Shown here piece by piece: positions 38,657-47,590 of a stretch of DNA of 64,000 nt (the first letter of the stretch is position 1; each line of letters opens with the position of its first letter). Source of the DNA: Arenicellales bacterium (GTDB lineage: Bacteria > Pseudomonadota > Gammaproteobacteria > Arenicellales > JAHEKD01); assembly GCA_028284225.1 (NCBI GenBank), contig JANQSD010000008.1, forward strand, positions 39,585 to 103,584, read 5' to 3'. Made by a program: the position numbers and the translations under genes. The notes beneath the pieces were generated by a model. The model was not told the DNA's origin. It did not search any database and saw nothing but the letters and a program-made list of their open reading frames with translations.

Positions 38657-39037
38657 TTAACCCTGGGCCTCAAAATCATCTTCACGTAACTTGGCAGTAC
38701 CGTCTTCTTGCAATACCCAAAGTTCCTTATGGATGACTCCAGAGGCTTTGTTCATTGTCCAGCCTGAACTTAGAATTGCACTATTTGCATCCTGTATCTC
38801 GATCTTCGGATTTATGTAATCGACCTGTGCAAACCCGTCATCAATTAAATTCTGCCAAAAAGCCTGAATCTCGGTTGTACCAACAAAAGTGCCGAATGGG
38901 CGGGCATGCATGACTGCCTCCGCTTCATACTGGGCAGCACAACCCGCAGCGTTGCCTGAATTAAAAGCAGATTTCCAAGCCGCACTAGCCTGATTTACAG
39001 CCGCTAAGAGTAACTCTTTTTGTTTGTCATTAATCAT
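38657..39037 (-). CDS. SnoaL/DUF4440-like NTF2-fold protein
   Basis: A 126-residue cone-shaped NTF2-fold protein: N-terminal helices (AWKSAFNSGNAAGCAAQYEAEAVMHARPFGTFVGTTEIQAFW) followed by antiparallel strands (AILSSGWTMNKASGVIHKELWVLQEDG). Family members are isomerases, hydrolases or ligand binders and the sequence does not decide. It lies 23 bp upstream of, and on the same strand as, the alpha/beta hydrolase gene. Confidence 0.75.
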   Translation of the reverse strand: MINDKQKELLLAAVNQASAAWKSAFNSGNAAGCAAQYEAEAVMHARPFGTFVGTTEIQAFWQNLIDDGFAQVDYINPKIEIQDANSAILSSGWTMNKASGVIHKELWVLQEDGTAKLREDDFEAQG

Positions 39038-39121
39038 GATTTATCCTTGGTAAACTGAATTAAAAAAAAATTATATGTTAATACGATAAAAGCAGATGTA
39101 ATACTGATGAGCAATTACTTA

Positions 39122-39778
39122 TCACATCCTGTCCTTACTTATAAAACAACTGAATAAAGTATCAAATACAATTCGCGTATCTTTTTCTGCAAAATAAAGG
39201 TTTATTTCTGAATAAGTAGAACTGATCTCAATCAAATTTATATTTTGTAAGGCAACTCGCTGCAATATCATATACAGCATTCCTGGGATTGTTGCGTATT
39301 TGTCGCCAAATTTGACACAAATTGAGGCAACTTGGTCATGAGCGTATAAAGGTTTTTGAGTGGTTATTTTCTTAAGTTTAGTTTGGTAGACCGACTCAAC
39401 AATAACTGTGATTTCACCGATTCCTTCACATAAATTACAAAAACCATTCCTGGATTGTATAAATCCATAAAGAAGACTCAACTTTCTATGCGTCTGCGGT
39501 GTGCGCAAAAAACTGGCTGTCGAAAGCCCCGAAATAACAGTCAACTTATCAATAACATATTGTCTGCTGTTAATTTGCGAACCAGCCAGTTCGCCTTTTA
39601 GCCTTGATAAAGCCATCATAACGGCACTGTCGCTAACCTCCTTTTGGGCGCGCGCTTTAACCAGAGGATTTAGATAACGGGCTAACTGAGCCTGATTAAA
39701 TAGCTCATGATTAAAACCAAATTCCAGGAAAGGATTTTCTTGAATAATGGTTAACAGTGCTTCAGTAATTTTAATCAT
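39122..39778 (-). CDS. ACT-like domain protein, putative regulator divergent from dapA
   Basis: A 218-residue protein of no named family that I know. The C-terminal part (about 145-210: DQVASICVKFGDKYATIPGMLYMILQRVALQNINLIEISST) has the beta-alpha-beta pattern and wording of the amino-acid-binding ACT domain of aspartate kinases. The N-terminal part (about 25-65, LFNQAQLARYLNPLV...SDSAVMMALSRL) looks like a winged-helix or HTH segment. It is transcribed away from dapA, and an 8-bp inverted repeat overlaps its start codon. I infer a lysine- or aspartate-family sensor controlling dapA and itself; unproven. Confidence 0.55.
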   Translation of the reverse strand: MIKITEALLTIIQENPFLEFGFNHELFNQAQLARYLNPLVKARAQKEVSDSAVMMALSRLKGELAGSQINSRQYVIDKLTVISGLSTASFLRTPQTHRKLSLLYGFIQSRNGFCNLCEGIGEITVIVESVYQTKLKKITTQKPLYAHDQVASICVKFGDKYATIPGMLYMILQRVALQNINLIEISSTYSEINLYFAEKDTRIVFDTLFSCFISKDRM

Positions 39779-39800
39779 TTTGTTAAAAATATAACAAAAT
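39777..39800. promoter_or_regulatory. Inverted repeat between the ACT-like gene and dapA
   Basis: ATTTTGTT (39777-39784) and AACAAAAT (39793-39800) are exact complements with an 8-base spacer; the first overlaps the ATG of the ACT-like gene, whose bound product could thus repress itself. dapA begins 92 bp away. AT-rich context lowers the weight of the match. Confidence 0.45.
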
Positions 39801-39892
39801 TAGATAATTTTATATCTTTTTTTCTTTAAATTTTACATCCACTACCGCTTTCCATAAGATTCGTCTGGTTTAAAGATTAATCTGAAATAGTT

Positions 39893-40810
39893 ATGGAAAT
39901 ATTACCTAAAGGCACTTACACGCCATTAGTTACACCTTTTACAGCAACTGGTGATATAGATTTCAGTGCACTTGAGGTACTGATTGAAAGACAACTAACA
40001 GCTGGTGTTGAGGCATTAGTGATGCTTGGTACAACCGGAGAGAGCCCAACAATCTCACAACAGGAGTCGGTTGAAATTATCCGATTTGCAGTTGAGTTAG
40101 TTAAATCCAGGTCCAGTGTTGTGGCATGTATTGGAAACAATGATACGGCCTCCAGTATAGATAAGGCTAAACAAGCTGAACAACTTGGAGTCGCCGGTTT
40201 GCTGGTCCTGTGTCCTTACTACAGCAAACCAACACAGGCAGGTTTGTACCAACACTTTTTAGCCATTGCCAACGCTGTACCGCTGCCGCAGCTGGTTTAC
40301 AACATTGAAGGACGAACCGGCATTAATGTGGAAACCTCTACTTTAATGGAGTTAGCAACTATTCCGAACATTGTGGGTGTAAAAGAGGCCAGTGCCGATA
40401 TTGAACAAATCAGCGCCGTTATAGCTGAATCCAATACTGATTTCTTAGTCTTATCAGGATGTGACCATCTCAATTACCCACTCATGAGCCTGGGCGGTCA
40501 CGGAGTCATTTCTACTTTAGCCAATCTGTTGCCAAGCCAAGTAAAAAAGTTAGTTGATTATGCCTTAGCCGATGATTATATTGCTGCTCGACAACTTCAC
40601 TATCAGCTATTGCCGCTGGCACAAGGTTGCTTTATTGAAACAAATCCGATTCCTGTAAAAACGGCTCTGGCCATGCTGGGGTTGATTGATGAGCAATTCC
40701 GTTTACCTATAACCAATATGAGTCCAGCCAATAGAACCTATTGGCAAAAAGTTCTTCAAGAAAATGGCGTTTTCGCAGCATCGGTGCAAATAGAGGCCGT
40801 CAATGCCTGA
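39893..40810 (+). CDS. dapA: 4-Hydroxy-tetrahydrodipicolinate synthase (DapA family)
   Basis: Class I aldolase of 305 residues that condenses pyruvate and aspartate semialdehyde in lysine/diaminopimelate synthesis. Key segments: GTTGESPT (substrate Thr-Thr), the tyrosine in VYNIEGRTG (the usual PGRTG has Glu for Pro here), the Schiff-base Lys in GVKEASAD and a GGHGVIST loop. It is slightly longer than typical DapA (about 292). A DapA-family paralogue with another substrate is possible but less likely with GTTGES and RTG both present. Confidence 0.88.
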   Translation: MEILPKGTYTPLVTPFTATGDIDFSALEVLIERQLTAGVEALVMLGTTGESPTISQQESVEIIRFAVELVKSRSSVVACIGNNDTASSIDKAKQAEQLGVAGLLVLCPYYSKPTQAGLYQHFLAIANAVPLPQLVYNIEGRTGINVETSTLMELATIPNIVGVKEASADIEQISAVIAESNTDFLVLSGCDHLNYPLMSLGGHGVISTLANLLPSQVKKLVDYALADDYIAARQLHYQLLPLAQGCFIETNPIPVKTALAMLGLIDEQFRLPITNMSPANRTYWQKVLQENGVFAASVQIEAVNA

Positions 40811-41282
40811 TATAACCATAAAAAAAGCGACTATTACCGATAGCTCACAAATTCTTAAGTTTATTACTGAGCTGGCGACCTATGAAAAAGCCAAACATGA
40901 GGTAGTTGCAAAAAAGGCTGATATCGAGACATCACTTTTTGGCAAAGACTCCATCGCAAAAGCCATTATCTGTGAAATGGATGATAATCCTGTAGGTTTT
41001 GCTGTCTACTTTTACAGCTATTCCACTTGGCTGGCGGGGAATTGTCTTTACTTGGAAGACCTTTATGTTACACCTGGGAGTCGTGGCACCGGAGCAGGAA
41101 AAGCTTTACTGAAATACTTAGCCCAATTGGCGGTAAATAAAGGCTGCCAACGATTTGAATGGAGTGTACTGGGTTGGAACAAAACCGCCATTGAATTTTA
41201 TGAATCAATCGGTGCCGTACCCCAACACGAATGGACTAAATACCGTTTATCAGATACCGCGCTTAAACGTGCAGCTGAATAG
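40803..41282 (+). CDS. GNAT-family N-acetyltransferase (diamine acetyltransferase-like)
   Basis: A 159-residue acetyl-CoA-dependent acetyltransferase. The acetyl-CoA loop is R-G-T-G-A-G-K-A in LYVTPGSRGTGAGKALLKYLA, and the wording (FITELATYEKAKHEVVAKKADIETSLFG; LYLEDLYVTP; FEWSVLGWNKTAIEFYESIGA) is that of spermidine/spermine or thialysine acetyltransferases. It overlaps dapA by 8 bp, so the two are translationally coupled; an amine or lysine-related substrate fits. Confidence 0.88.
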   Translation: MPDITIKKATITDSSQILKFITELATYEKAKHEVVAKKADIETSLFGKDSIAKAIICEMDDNPVGFAVYFYSYSTWLAGNCLYLEDLYVTPGSRGTGAGKALLKYLAQLAVNKGCQRFEWSVLGWNKTAIEFYESIGAVPQHEWTKYRLSDTALKRAAE

Positions 41283-41482
41283 ACTTAATTCCGATGGATA
41301 AATAAAGCAACACATAATACGATTAAAAACTGCAGTAACTTAACCTGCAACTTTAATATTCTATTAGGATCTGTTGCCAGAGTAGTAATAACAAGTTGAA
41401 AATTATTAACGGTTTTAAACTATTAGCGCAAAATCTTGTGTACTAATTGCAGTACCGGGTTTCAACATTAAAATAACAGGAT

Positions 41483-43111
41483 ATGTTAGCACTTACCCGT
41501 CTTTCTCAAAATCCGCTGTTCGTTTGCCGTGGTGATCCACACTTACCGGTGCATACCCGCCAATGGTTTGAGCAACCTGGACGTAATGATGGAGAATCAG
41601 AAGTTTGGTGTTATACAGATCGTTTATCTTACGCAACTGGAGAGACGGTTTTTGTGCATGCTATTTCTTCTATCGCTTCTATTCGAGTTCGGGTTTATTC
41701 CCAGAATTTAGTACCCCGCTGTCTGCTTGACCTTAAGACCACAGCCCGCTGGGCGCACACTCCTGATGATGCATCAGTAAATGGTTGTCATTGGCCGCAA
41801 GTAGCCGAGTTTAGTCTTTCCGAGGACTGGCCTTGTGGTGTCTACCGGGTTTGCGTACAGGCTGACAAGCAAACTCGGGCTGACCATTTGATAGTTGTTC
41901 GACCAGGAGAATCTGCTGATAAAACACAACGCCTGCTGTTAATCACCTCCGACTGTACCTGGGCGGCCTATAACGATTGGGGAGGCTCGAATCATTATGA
42001 AGGCATTATCGATCCGCACTACAATCGGTTTTCAGCCAAATTATCATCGCAAAGACCGTTTGCGCTAGGCTTTATAGATTTGCCGCAGGATGCACCACGA
42101 ACCTTGCCGCAACAACCTCCTGTTGATGGTGAGATCATATATCCACATATGGAATGGGCCTGGCAACAAGGTTATTCGAAAAAGTATGCCTCAGCAGGCT
42201 GGGCCAGTTATGAGCGGGTTTTTTGTCACTGGGCAGAGCTGCAGGGTTATCACTGTGATATAGCAACACAGCAGGATTTGCATTACCGCCCTGAAATACT
42301 ACGTGGTTACCGGTGTGTGGTTTTTGTAGGTCATGATGAGTACTGGAGTTGGCAGATGCGTGATGCTATTGATGATTACATTGAGCAAGGTGGGCATGTA
42401 GCCCGATTTGCCGGTAATTTCATGTGGCAGATTCGACTTGAGGAACAAGGTCAGAGCCAAATTTGCCATAAATACTGCGCACAAACTGATGATCCTTTAA
42501 TGAATAGGTCTAACCAGCATTTAGTAACGACCGCCTGGGAGGCCGATTTTATAAATCGCCCAAGCCATCAAACCTTTGGCTTAAATGCATTAAAAGGGCT
42601 TTATGCCGGCTGGGGCGGTTTGGCGGCCAATGGACCAGGAGGGTTTACACTTTATCGGCCCGAGCATTGGGCATTTGCAGGCTGTAAACTGGGATATGGT
42701 GACATTCTAGGTGCCCGCTCCAGAATATTCGGTTATGAAGTTGATGGCCTTGATTATCGCGTCGAAGCTGGATTACCGTATCCAGAGCCTTGTGCGGGAT
42801 TACCGGATGATTTGGAAATCCTCGCATTAGGGTTGGCTCGATTGCGGGAAGATAATTTTGACTCACCCTCAAGCGGATTATTCGTCGGGGATGATGATGC
42901 GATTTATGCCGCTCGGATTTTGCAGGGTGACAGTTCAGAACAAAATTTGCAGCGGGTTAACCGGGGTTCGGGCATGGTTGTTCATTTCCGCAAAGGCCGG
43001 GGTGAAGTATTTCATGCCGGAACAACAGAATGGGTAGCTGGATTACTGCGTCAGGACAATGCAGTTGAGCAGGTAACTCGCAATGTTTTAAATCACTTTT
43101 TGAATAACTAA
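41483..43111 (+). CDS. N,N-dimethylformamidase large-subunit-like protein (DMFA2 C-terminal domain family)
   Basis: A 542-residue protein resembling the large subunit of N,N-dimethylformamidase: a beta-sandwich N-terminal region (SYATGETVFVHAISSIASIRVRVY) followed by an alpha/beta domain with LLITSDCTWAAYNDWGGSNHYEG, GYRCVVFVGHDEYWSWQMRDAIDDYIEQGGHVARFAGNFMWQIR and a terminal VVHFRKGRGEVFHAGTTEWV. No small (DmfA1) subunit lies alongside. Related proteins are mostly uncharacterised, so DMF hydrolysis should not be assumed. The 200 bp before it shows only an SD-like CAGGAT. Confidence 0.75.
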   Translation: MLALTRLSQNPLFVCRGDPHLPVHTRQWFEQPGRNDGESEVWCYTDRLSYATGETVFVHAISSIASIRVRVYSQNLVPRCLLDLKTTARWAHTPDDASVNGCHWPQVAEFSLSEDWPCGVYRVCVQADKQTRADHLIVVRPGESADKTQRLLLITSDCTWAAYNDWGGSNHYEGIIDPHYNRFSAKLSSQRPFALGFIDLPQDAPRTLPQQPPVDGEIIYPHMEWAWQQGYSKKYASAGWASYERVFCHWAELQGYHCDIATQQDLHYRPEILRGYRCVVFVGHDEYWSWQMRDAIDDYIEQGGHVARFAGNFMWQIRLEEQGQSQICHKYCAQTDDPLMNRSNQHLVTTAWEADFINRPSHQTFGLNALKGLYAGWGGLAANGPGGFTLYRPEHWAFAGCKLGYGDILGARSRIFGYEVDGLDYRVEAGLPYPEPCAGLPDDLEILALGLARLREDNFDSPSSGLFVGDDDAIYAARILQGDSSEQNLQRVNRGSGMVVHFRKGRGEVFHAGTTEWVAGLLRQDNAVEQVTRNVLNHFLNN

Positions 43112-43203
43112 AAATTCTCAGTTAAACAGCATTTAAGATTAACCCATTAGTCTCAACAGTTTAATCTGAAGCAGTTATAATCACTCAAAACTAATTTATT
43201 TTG

Positions 43204-43476
43204 ATGCCAATGGCCATTGACCCAAAACTTTTACATATTCTGCGTTGCCCGATAACCAAGCAAAAACTGAAAGCTGCCAGCGAGCAAGAACTGCAACTAC
43301 TTAATCAAATGGTGGCTGAAAATAGTTTGCAACATAGCGACGGGTCCTCGGTTGACGAAACTATTGTCGCAGCGCTGGTCACCGAAAATCGGCAAACGGT
43401 TTACAAAATTACAAACGGTATCCCGGTTATGCTGGAAGACCAAAGTATTCCAGCGCATCAAATTGAAAATTGGTAA
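43204..43476 (+). CDS. Trm112-family small protein
   Basis: A short protein (about 90 residues) with the Trm112 pattern MAIDPKLLHILRCPITKQKL ... YKITNGIPVMLEDQ. In eukaryotes Trm112 activates methyltransferases; bacterial versions are usually near lipid A or kdsB genes, but not here. The first possible starts are ATG at 43204 or 43210; I keep the longer. Only one Cys is present where zinc-binding members have more. Its stop directly abuts the stop of aroG on the other strand. Confidence 0.8.
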   Translation: MPMAIDPKLLHILRCPITKQKLKAASEQELQLLNQMVAENSLQHSDGSSVDETIVAALVTENRQTVYKITNGIPVMLEDQSIPAHQIENW

Positions 43477-44547
43477 CTAGACTGCTTTGGCAGTTTGTGA
43501 TTCTCTACGATTTTGTACTGCTTTCGCCAGTGTCTCTATCACCGGCCAGGTATCATCAATTGACAAACAAGCATCCGTTATACTTTGGCCATAAACCTCG
43601 GCCTTACCGTCAACCACTTTCTGGTTGCCTTCGATTAAATTACTTTCAATCATGACGCCCATGATTCGTCGGTCACCCGCACTCACCTGACCCGCCACAT
43701 CATTGGCAACGTCAATCTGACGTTTATGCTGTTTAAGGCTGTTTGCATGGCTAAAATCAATCATCACTACTTCAGGCAGGTTATTCTTAGCCAACAACTC
43801 ACAAGCTGCATTAACTGACTTTGCGTCATAGTTAGGTTCTTTACCACCACGCAGAATAATGTGGCAATCCTCGTTTCCGGCAGTGCTGAAAATAGCAGAA
43901 TGACCAAAGGCCGTCATGGAAAGAAAGTGATGCGGCCGCGATGCAGAAAGAATCGCGTCAACAGCAATTTTTAGATTGCCGTTGGTACCGTTTTTAAGAC
44001 CAACCGGACAAGACAAGCCTGAGGTCATTTCACGATGCACCTGGCTTTCTGTTGTACGGGCGCCGATTGCGCCCCAACTGACAAGATCAGCCACGTATTG
44101 CGGTGTGACAACATCAAGGAATTCTGTTCCCGCCGGCACACCCATTTGGTTAAGATCCAACAACAATGTGCGGGCTGTCTTTATGCCTTTGTTGATATTA
44201 AAGGTTTCATTCAGATCAGGATCGTTGATCAAACCCTTCCAACCAACAGTGGTTCTGGGTTTTTCAAAATAAACCCGCATTACTACACATAAATCATTGG
44301 CAAACTGTTCACGCATTTTAGCCACATGTTGTGCATATTCCTTAGCTGCATCAACATCGTGTATGGAACATGGGCCGGTTACAACCAAAAGACGGTCATC
44401 CTTGCCATTTAAAATTTGATGAATCTCCTGACGCGTTTCATAAACCAGTGTAGCAATAGACTCGGTAATAGGACTTTCATCGGCAACCAGAGTCGGTGTT
44501 GCTACCGCTCGGATTTCCGTAATGCGTGTATTTTCAGTTTGGTGCAT
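43477..44547 (-). CDS. 3-Deoxy-7-phosphoheptulonate synthase, class I (AroF/G/H type)
   Basis: First enzyme of the shikimate pathway: condenses phosphoenolpyruvate with erythrose 4-phosphate. 356 residues with LLVVTGPCSIHD, MRVYFEKPRTTVGWKGLINDP, the metal/PEP segment AIGARTTESQVHREMTSGLSCPVGLKNGT, ILRGGKEPNYD and MIDFSHANS. The short N-terminal extension before the barrel is where feedback inhibitors bind; which amino acid inhibits it cannot be read from sequence with confidence. Confidence 0.95.
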   Translation of the reverse strand: MHQTENTRITEIRAVATPTLVADESPITESIATLVYETRQEIHQILNGKDDRLLVVTGPCSIHDVDAAKEYAQHVAKMREQFANDLCVVMRVYFEKPRTTVGWKGLINDPDLNETFNINKGIKTARTLLLDLNQMGVPAGTEFLDVVTPQYVADLVSWGAIGARTTESQVHREMTSGLSCPVGLKNGTNGNLKIAVDAILSASRPHHFLSMTAFGHSAIFSTAGNEDCHIILRGGKEPNYDAKSVNAACELLAKNNLPEVVMIDFSHANSLKQHKRQIDVANDVAGQVSAGDRRIMGVMIESNLIEGNQKVVDGKAEVYGQSITDACLSIDDTWPVIETLAKAVQNRRESQTAKAV

Positions 44548-44705
44548 GTGCTATGCCATTTTTCAAGATTTTAACTATAGGGAGCGTATTTTAACCATTC
44601 GTTTCAGTTTAGCAAATAAGGTATTGTAATAATATGAGTTTTAACTTTTAAAACATTGACCCAAGTAACAGTTATGTAATACTTCGGCTGACAACGGAGT
44701 ATTTG

Positions 44706-46043
44706 ATGCATATACATATTCTCGGCATTTGCGGCACATTCATGGGTGGCATTGCCGCCATAGCCAAGCAAGCCGGCCATACTGTCACAGGTTGTGATCA
44801 AAATATTTACCCTCCTATGAGTGATCAGTTGCAGCAGCTTGGGATACAACTGCATCAGGGTTTTGATGAAGATCAAATTAATAAATTTAATCCCGATGTT
44901 TTTGTCATCGGCAATATCATGACCCGTGGCATGCCGGTGATTGAGCGGCTTCTACAAACCAGACAAAAACTAGTATCCGGACCCCAGTGGCTAGCTGAAC
45001 ATGTTTTATCGCAGCAGGATAATGTGATCGCCATTGCCGGCACCCACGGCAAAACCACCACCTCAAGTTTAGTTGCCTGGATTCTGGAAGATTGCGGGTT
45101 CAGCCCGGGATTTTTGATTGGCGGCATACCTCAAAACTTTGATGTTTCTGCACGACTTGGTGATGGCAAGGTATTTGTAATTGAGGCCGATGAGTACGAT
45201 ACAGCATTCTTTGATAAACGATCAAAATTCATTCATTACCTACCGAATATTGTGGTTCTGAATAATCTGGAGTTTGATCACGCTGATATTTTCGATTCGC
45301 TTGGTGATATTAAGCGGCAGTTTCATCATTTAATAAAACTGATACCGGCCAATGGCCATATACTGGTGAATGCTGACGATACTAATCTTGAAAGTGTTAT
45401 TGATAAAGGCTGCTGGTCTCATTTGGAATATTTCGGGTATAGACAAACTGATTGGCAAACTGAACATCTAAACAACCATCAGTTTCAAATTTCATATCAA
45501 AACCGGACCCACACCGCTGAATCGGTATTGCCGGGCAAGCACAATCAAATGAATCTGGCTGCAGCCATTGCGGCCACATCTAAAATGGGCATTGATATTG
45601 ACACTGCTATCAATTCAGCCCGAAAATTCAGCCCGCCTAAACGACGACTGGAATTAAAATCAGATAAAAATTCGATCAGAATCTTCGATGACTTTGCCCA
45701 CCATCCAACTGCGATCAAAGAAACCATTGCGGCAGTTAAATCAGACAGAACACTTATCGTGGCTTTCGAGCCACGTTCTAATAGCATGCGTTCCGGCGCA
45801 CACTCCGATGGGTTAACAACGGCATTCGATAATGCTGATGAGATCATTATCTACCAACCACATAGCACAGAGGCTGATTTTGGGTTTCTATATGATCATT
45901 ATCCTCAAAACCTGCATATTTTTGATAGCATTGATAAAATTATCGAACATTTAAACCATTCGGTGGTCGAAAATACAGATGTAGTTTTTATGAGTAACGG
46001 TAGCTTTGAAAACATCATCGTCAAGTATATACAAACGCTATAA
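44706..46043 (+). CDS. mpl: UDP-N-acetylmuramate:L-alanyl-gamma-D-glutamyl-meso-diaminopimelate ligase Mpl
   Basis: Peptidoglycan recycling ligase of 445 residues that reattaches recovered tripeptide to UDP-MurNAc. Start MHIHILGICGTFMGGIAAIAKQAGHTVTGCD is the Mpl N-terminus; the ATP loop GTHGKTTTSSLVAW, LEFDHADIF and RRLELK...DDFAHHPTAIKETI follow. ATG 44706 has GGAG 7 bases upstream (an in-frame TTG precedes it). The tripeptide contains meso-DAP, the product branch that dapA feeds. Confidence 0.96.
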   Translation: MHIHILGICGTFMGGIAAIAKQAGHTVTGCDQNIYPPMSDQLQQLGIQLHQGFDEDQINKFNPDVFVIGNIMTRGMPVIERLLQTRQKLVSGPQWLAEHVLSQQDNVIAIAGTHGKTTTSSLVAWILEDCGFSPGFLIGGIPQNFDVSARLGDGKVFVIEADEYDTAFFDKRSKFIHYLPNIVVLNNLEFDHADIFDSLGDIKRQFHHLIKLIPANGHILVNADDTNLESVIDKGCWSHLEYFGYRQTDWQTEHLNNHQFQISYQNRTHTAESVLPGKHNQMNLAAAIAATSKMGIDIDTAINSARKFSPPKRRLELKSDKNSIRIFDDFAHHPTAIKETIAAVKSDRTLIVAFEPRSNSMRSGAHSDGLTTAFDNADEIIIYQPHSTEADFGFLYDHYPQNLHIFDSIDKIIEHLNHSVVENTDVVFMSNGSFENIIVKYIQTL

Positions 46044-46104
46044 ATTAACCTGGAGTTCAGCCAGTCAACTTAATATTGGCTGATCAACGTATTGGAGTGA
46101 AATA

Positions 46105-46731
46105 ATGCGAAAATTCTTTTATTTAATTTTTATCAGTCTCGCCCTGCCAATGACTGCCTGCGCCCAGGAACTGTATGAGGAAGGCAAGCACTATACTGTT
46201 CTGAATGCTGCCCAGCCGGTTGAAACAGGAGATAACATTGAGGTTCGGGAATTGTTTTGGTACGGGTGTCCGCATTGTTTCAAGCTTGAAGACGGATTAG
46301 AGGCCTGGGTGGAAAATATGCCGGAAGGCGCTGAATTCGTACGTATGCCGGCTATCTTCAGTAAAGTTTGGGAGCAACACGCCAAAATATATTACACCTT
46401 CGAAGCCATGGGCAACCTAGAGCAAATGCACAAGAAAGTATTCGACGCTATTCATATCGATAAAAAGCAATTAACCAAAGACGATGAAATTGTCGAATTT
46501 GCAGTACAACAGGGCCTTGATAAAAAGGCTGTGGAGGAAACACTGGAATCATTCACAGTTAATTCCAAGATTAATGCTGCAAAAACCAATATTTCTAAGT
46601 ATCAGGTAACGGGTGTTCCTGCTATTGTTGTTGACGGCAAATATTTGACAGATGTCACGTCAGCCGGAAGTGAACAACAAATGTTTAAAGTCATTGAATT
46701 TTTAATCAATAAGGCTAAAGCTGACAGCTAA
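46105..46731 (+). CDS. dsbA: Thiol:disulfide interchange protein DsbA
   Basis: Periplasmic disulfide-forming oxidant, 208 residues. An exported N-terminus (MRKFFYLIFISLALPMTACA, with one Cys that weakly resembles a lipobox) precedes the thioredoxin fold with active site Cys55-Pro-His-Cys58 (FWYGCPHCFKLE), helical insertion and the cis-Pro loop TGVPAIVVDGKY. The start has a GGAG at proper distance. Confidence 0.94.
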   Translation: MRKFFYLIFISLALPMTACAQELYEEGKHYTVLNAAQPVETGDNIEVRELFWYGCPHCFKLEDGLEAWVENMPEGAEFVRMPAIFSKVWEQHAKIYYTFEAMGNLEQMHKKVFDAIHIDKKQLTKDDEIVEFAVQQGLDKKAVEETLESFTVNSKINAAKTNISKYQVTGVPAIVVDGKYLTDVTSAGSEQQMFKVIEFLINKAKADS

Positions 46732-46775
46732 GCAAGCCAAGTTCGAAGATATGTCAATAATAACCAATAACCTAT

Positions 46776-46879
46776 CGTCATCCTGATAACGCGGAAGAAT
46801 CTGCTACAGATCACATTAGTTGTCTAAGCATATAGCAAACTCAAAAGAGATTCTTCGGCTATCGCCTCAGAAAGACAGT
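46776..46879. repeat. MITE/REP-like element with imperfect terminal inverted repeats
   Basis: The left arm (46776-46803, with GGAAGAATCT) and right arm (46846-46878, with AGATTCTTCGG) are imperfect complements of about 30 bases, enclosing about 40 bases of AT-rich DNA. The arms resemble the widespread dispersed palindromes of the AAGAATCT ... AGATTCTTCG ... CAGAATGACA kind. It lies in the dsbA-mscL gap and has no coding capacity. Confidence 0.6.
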
Positions 46880-46946
46880 CTGTATAGTGAAGTGTGTATC
46901 GATTACTTCCAGACTTATCCGGTTAACTGACTAAAAAATATTCATT

Positions 46947-46977
46947 AAAAAAGCCGACTTATGAGTCGGCTTTTTTT
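46947..46977. terminator. Bidirectional rho-independent terminator between dsbA and mscL
   Basis: AAGCCGACT (46951-46959), loop TATG, AGTCGGCTT (46964-46972), with an A run before and a T run after, so it can terminate transcripts of the convergent dsbA and mscL genes. Confidence 0.92.
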
Positions 46978-46995
46978 AGAACAATTAAATACAAT

Positions 46996-47418
46996 TTATT
47001 TCTTCAATAAATCCCTGATTTCACCAAGTAATACTTCAGTAGCCGGCGGCTCGGCAGGTGCTTCTTCTTGCTCCTCCTCACGCTTGGCTTTATTTACGGC
47101 TTTAATAACAAAAAATATCGCCAGTGCAACAACTAAAAAACTGATAATATTGTTAATGAACACACCATAGTTTATGGTTACTGCACCGGCCTCAGCTGCC
47201 GCCTCAACACTGGCATACGGTGCAGCTGTTGCACCTTCCTTAATCACCGCAAACAAATTAGAAAAATCCACACCGCCCATTAACATACCGATCGGTGGCA
47301 TCAAAACATCATCAACCAGGCTCTTGACCACTGTACCAAACGCAGCACCAATGATAATCCCGGTTGCCATATCCACCAAACTACCCTTCATCGCAAATTC
47401 TTTGAATTCTTTAAACAT
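46996..47418 (-). CDS. mscL: Large-conductance mechanosensitive channel MscL
   Basis: Pentameric emergency channel, 140 residues. The first helix ([37 protein letters not shown]) is the strongly conserved pore; the second helix ([23 protein letters not shown]) and the C-terminal cytoplasmic bundle ([10 protein letters not shown]) follow. Length and order match the family. Protects from hypo-osmotic shock together with the MscS protein at 6503. Confidence 0.97.
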   Translation of the reverse strand: MFKEFKEFAMKGSLVDMATGIIIGAAFGTVVKSLVDDVLMPPIGMLMGGVDFSNLFAVIKEGATAAPYASVEAAAEAGAVTINYGVFINNIISFLVVALAIFFVIKAVNKAKREEEQEEAPAEPPATEVLLGEIRDLLKK

Positions 47419-47590
47419 ATTTAACTCCTTAGCTAATTTATTGCGACGATTTTTAACGCCTTTTTACTTAAAAAGCAATGCCATCTATGCTCCCTGAAAC
47501 AGTATTTTTCATTCTATAAACACTCAGCTAAAGCACAAACTGGCTATAATCTAGGCTCTTTAAACGAATTCATAAACAGCGGAAATAACA

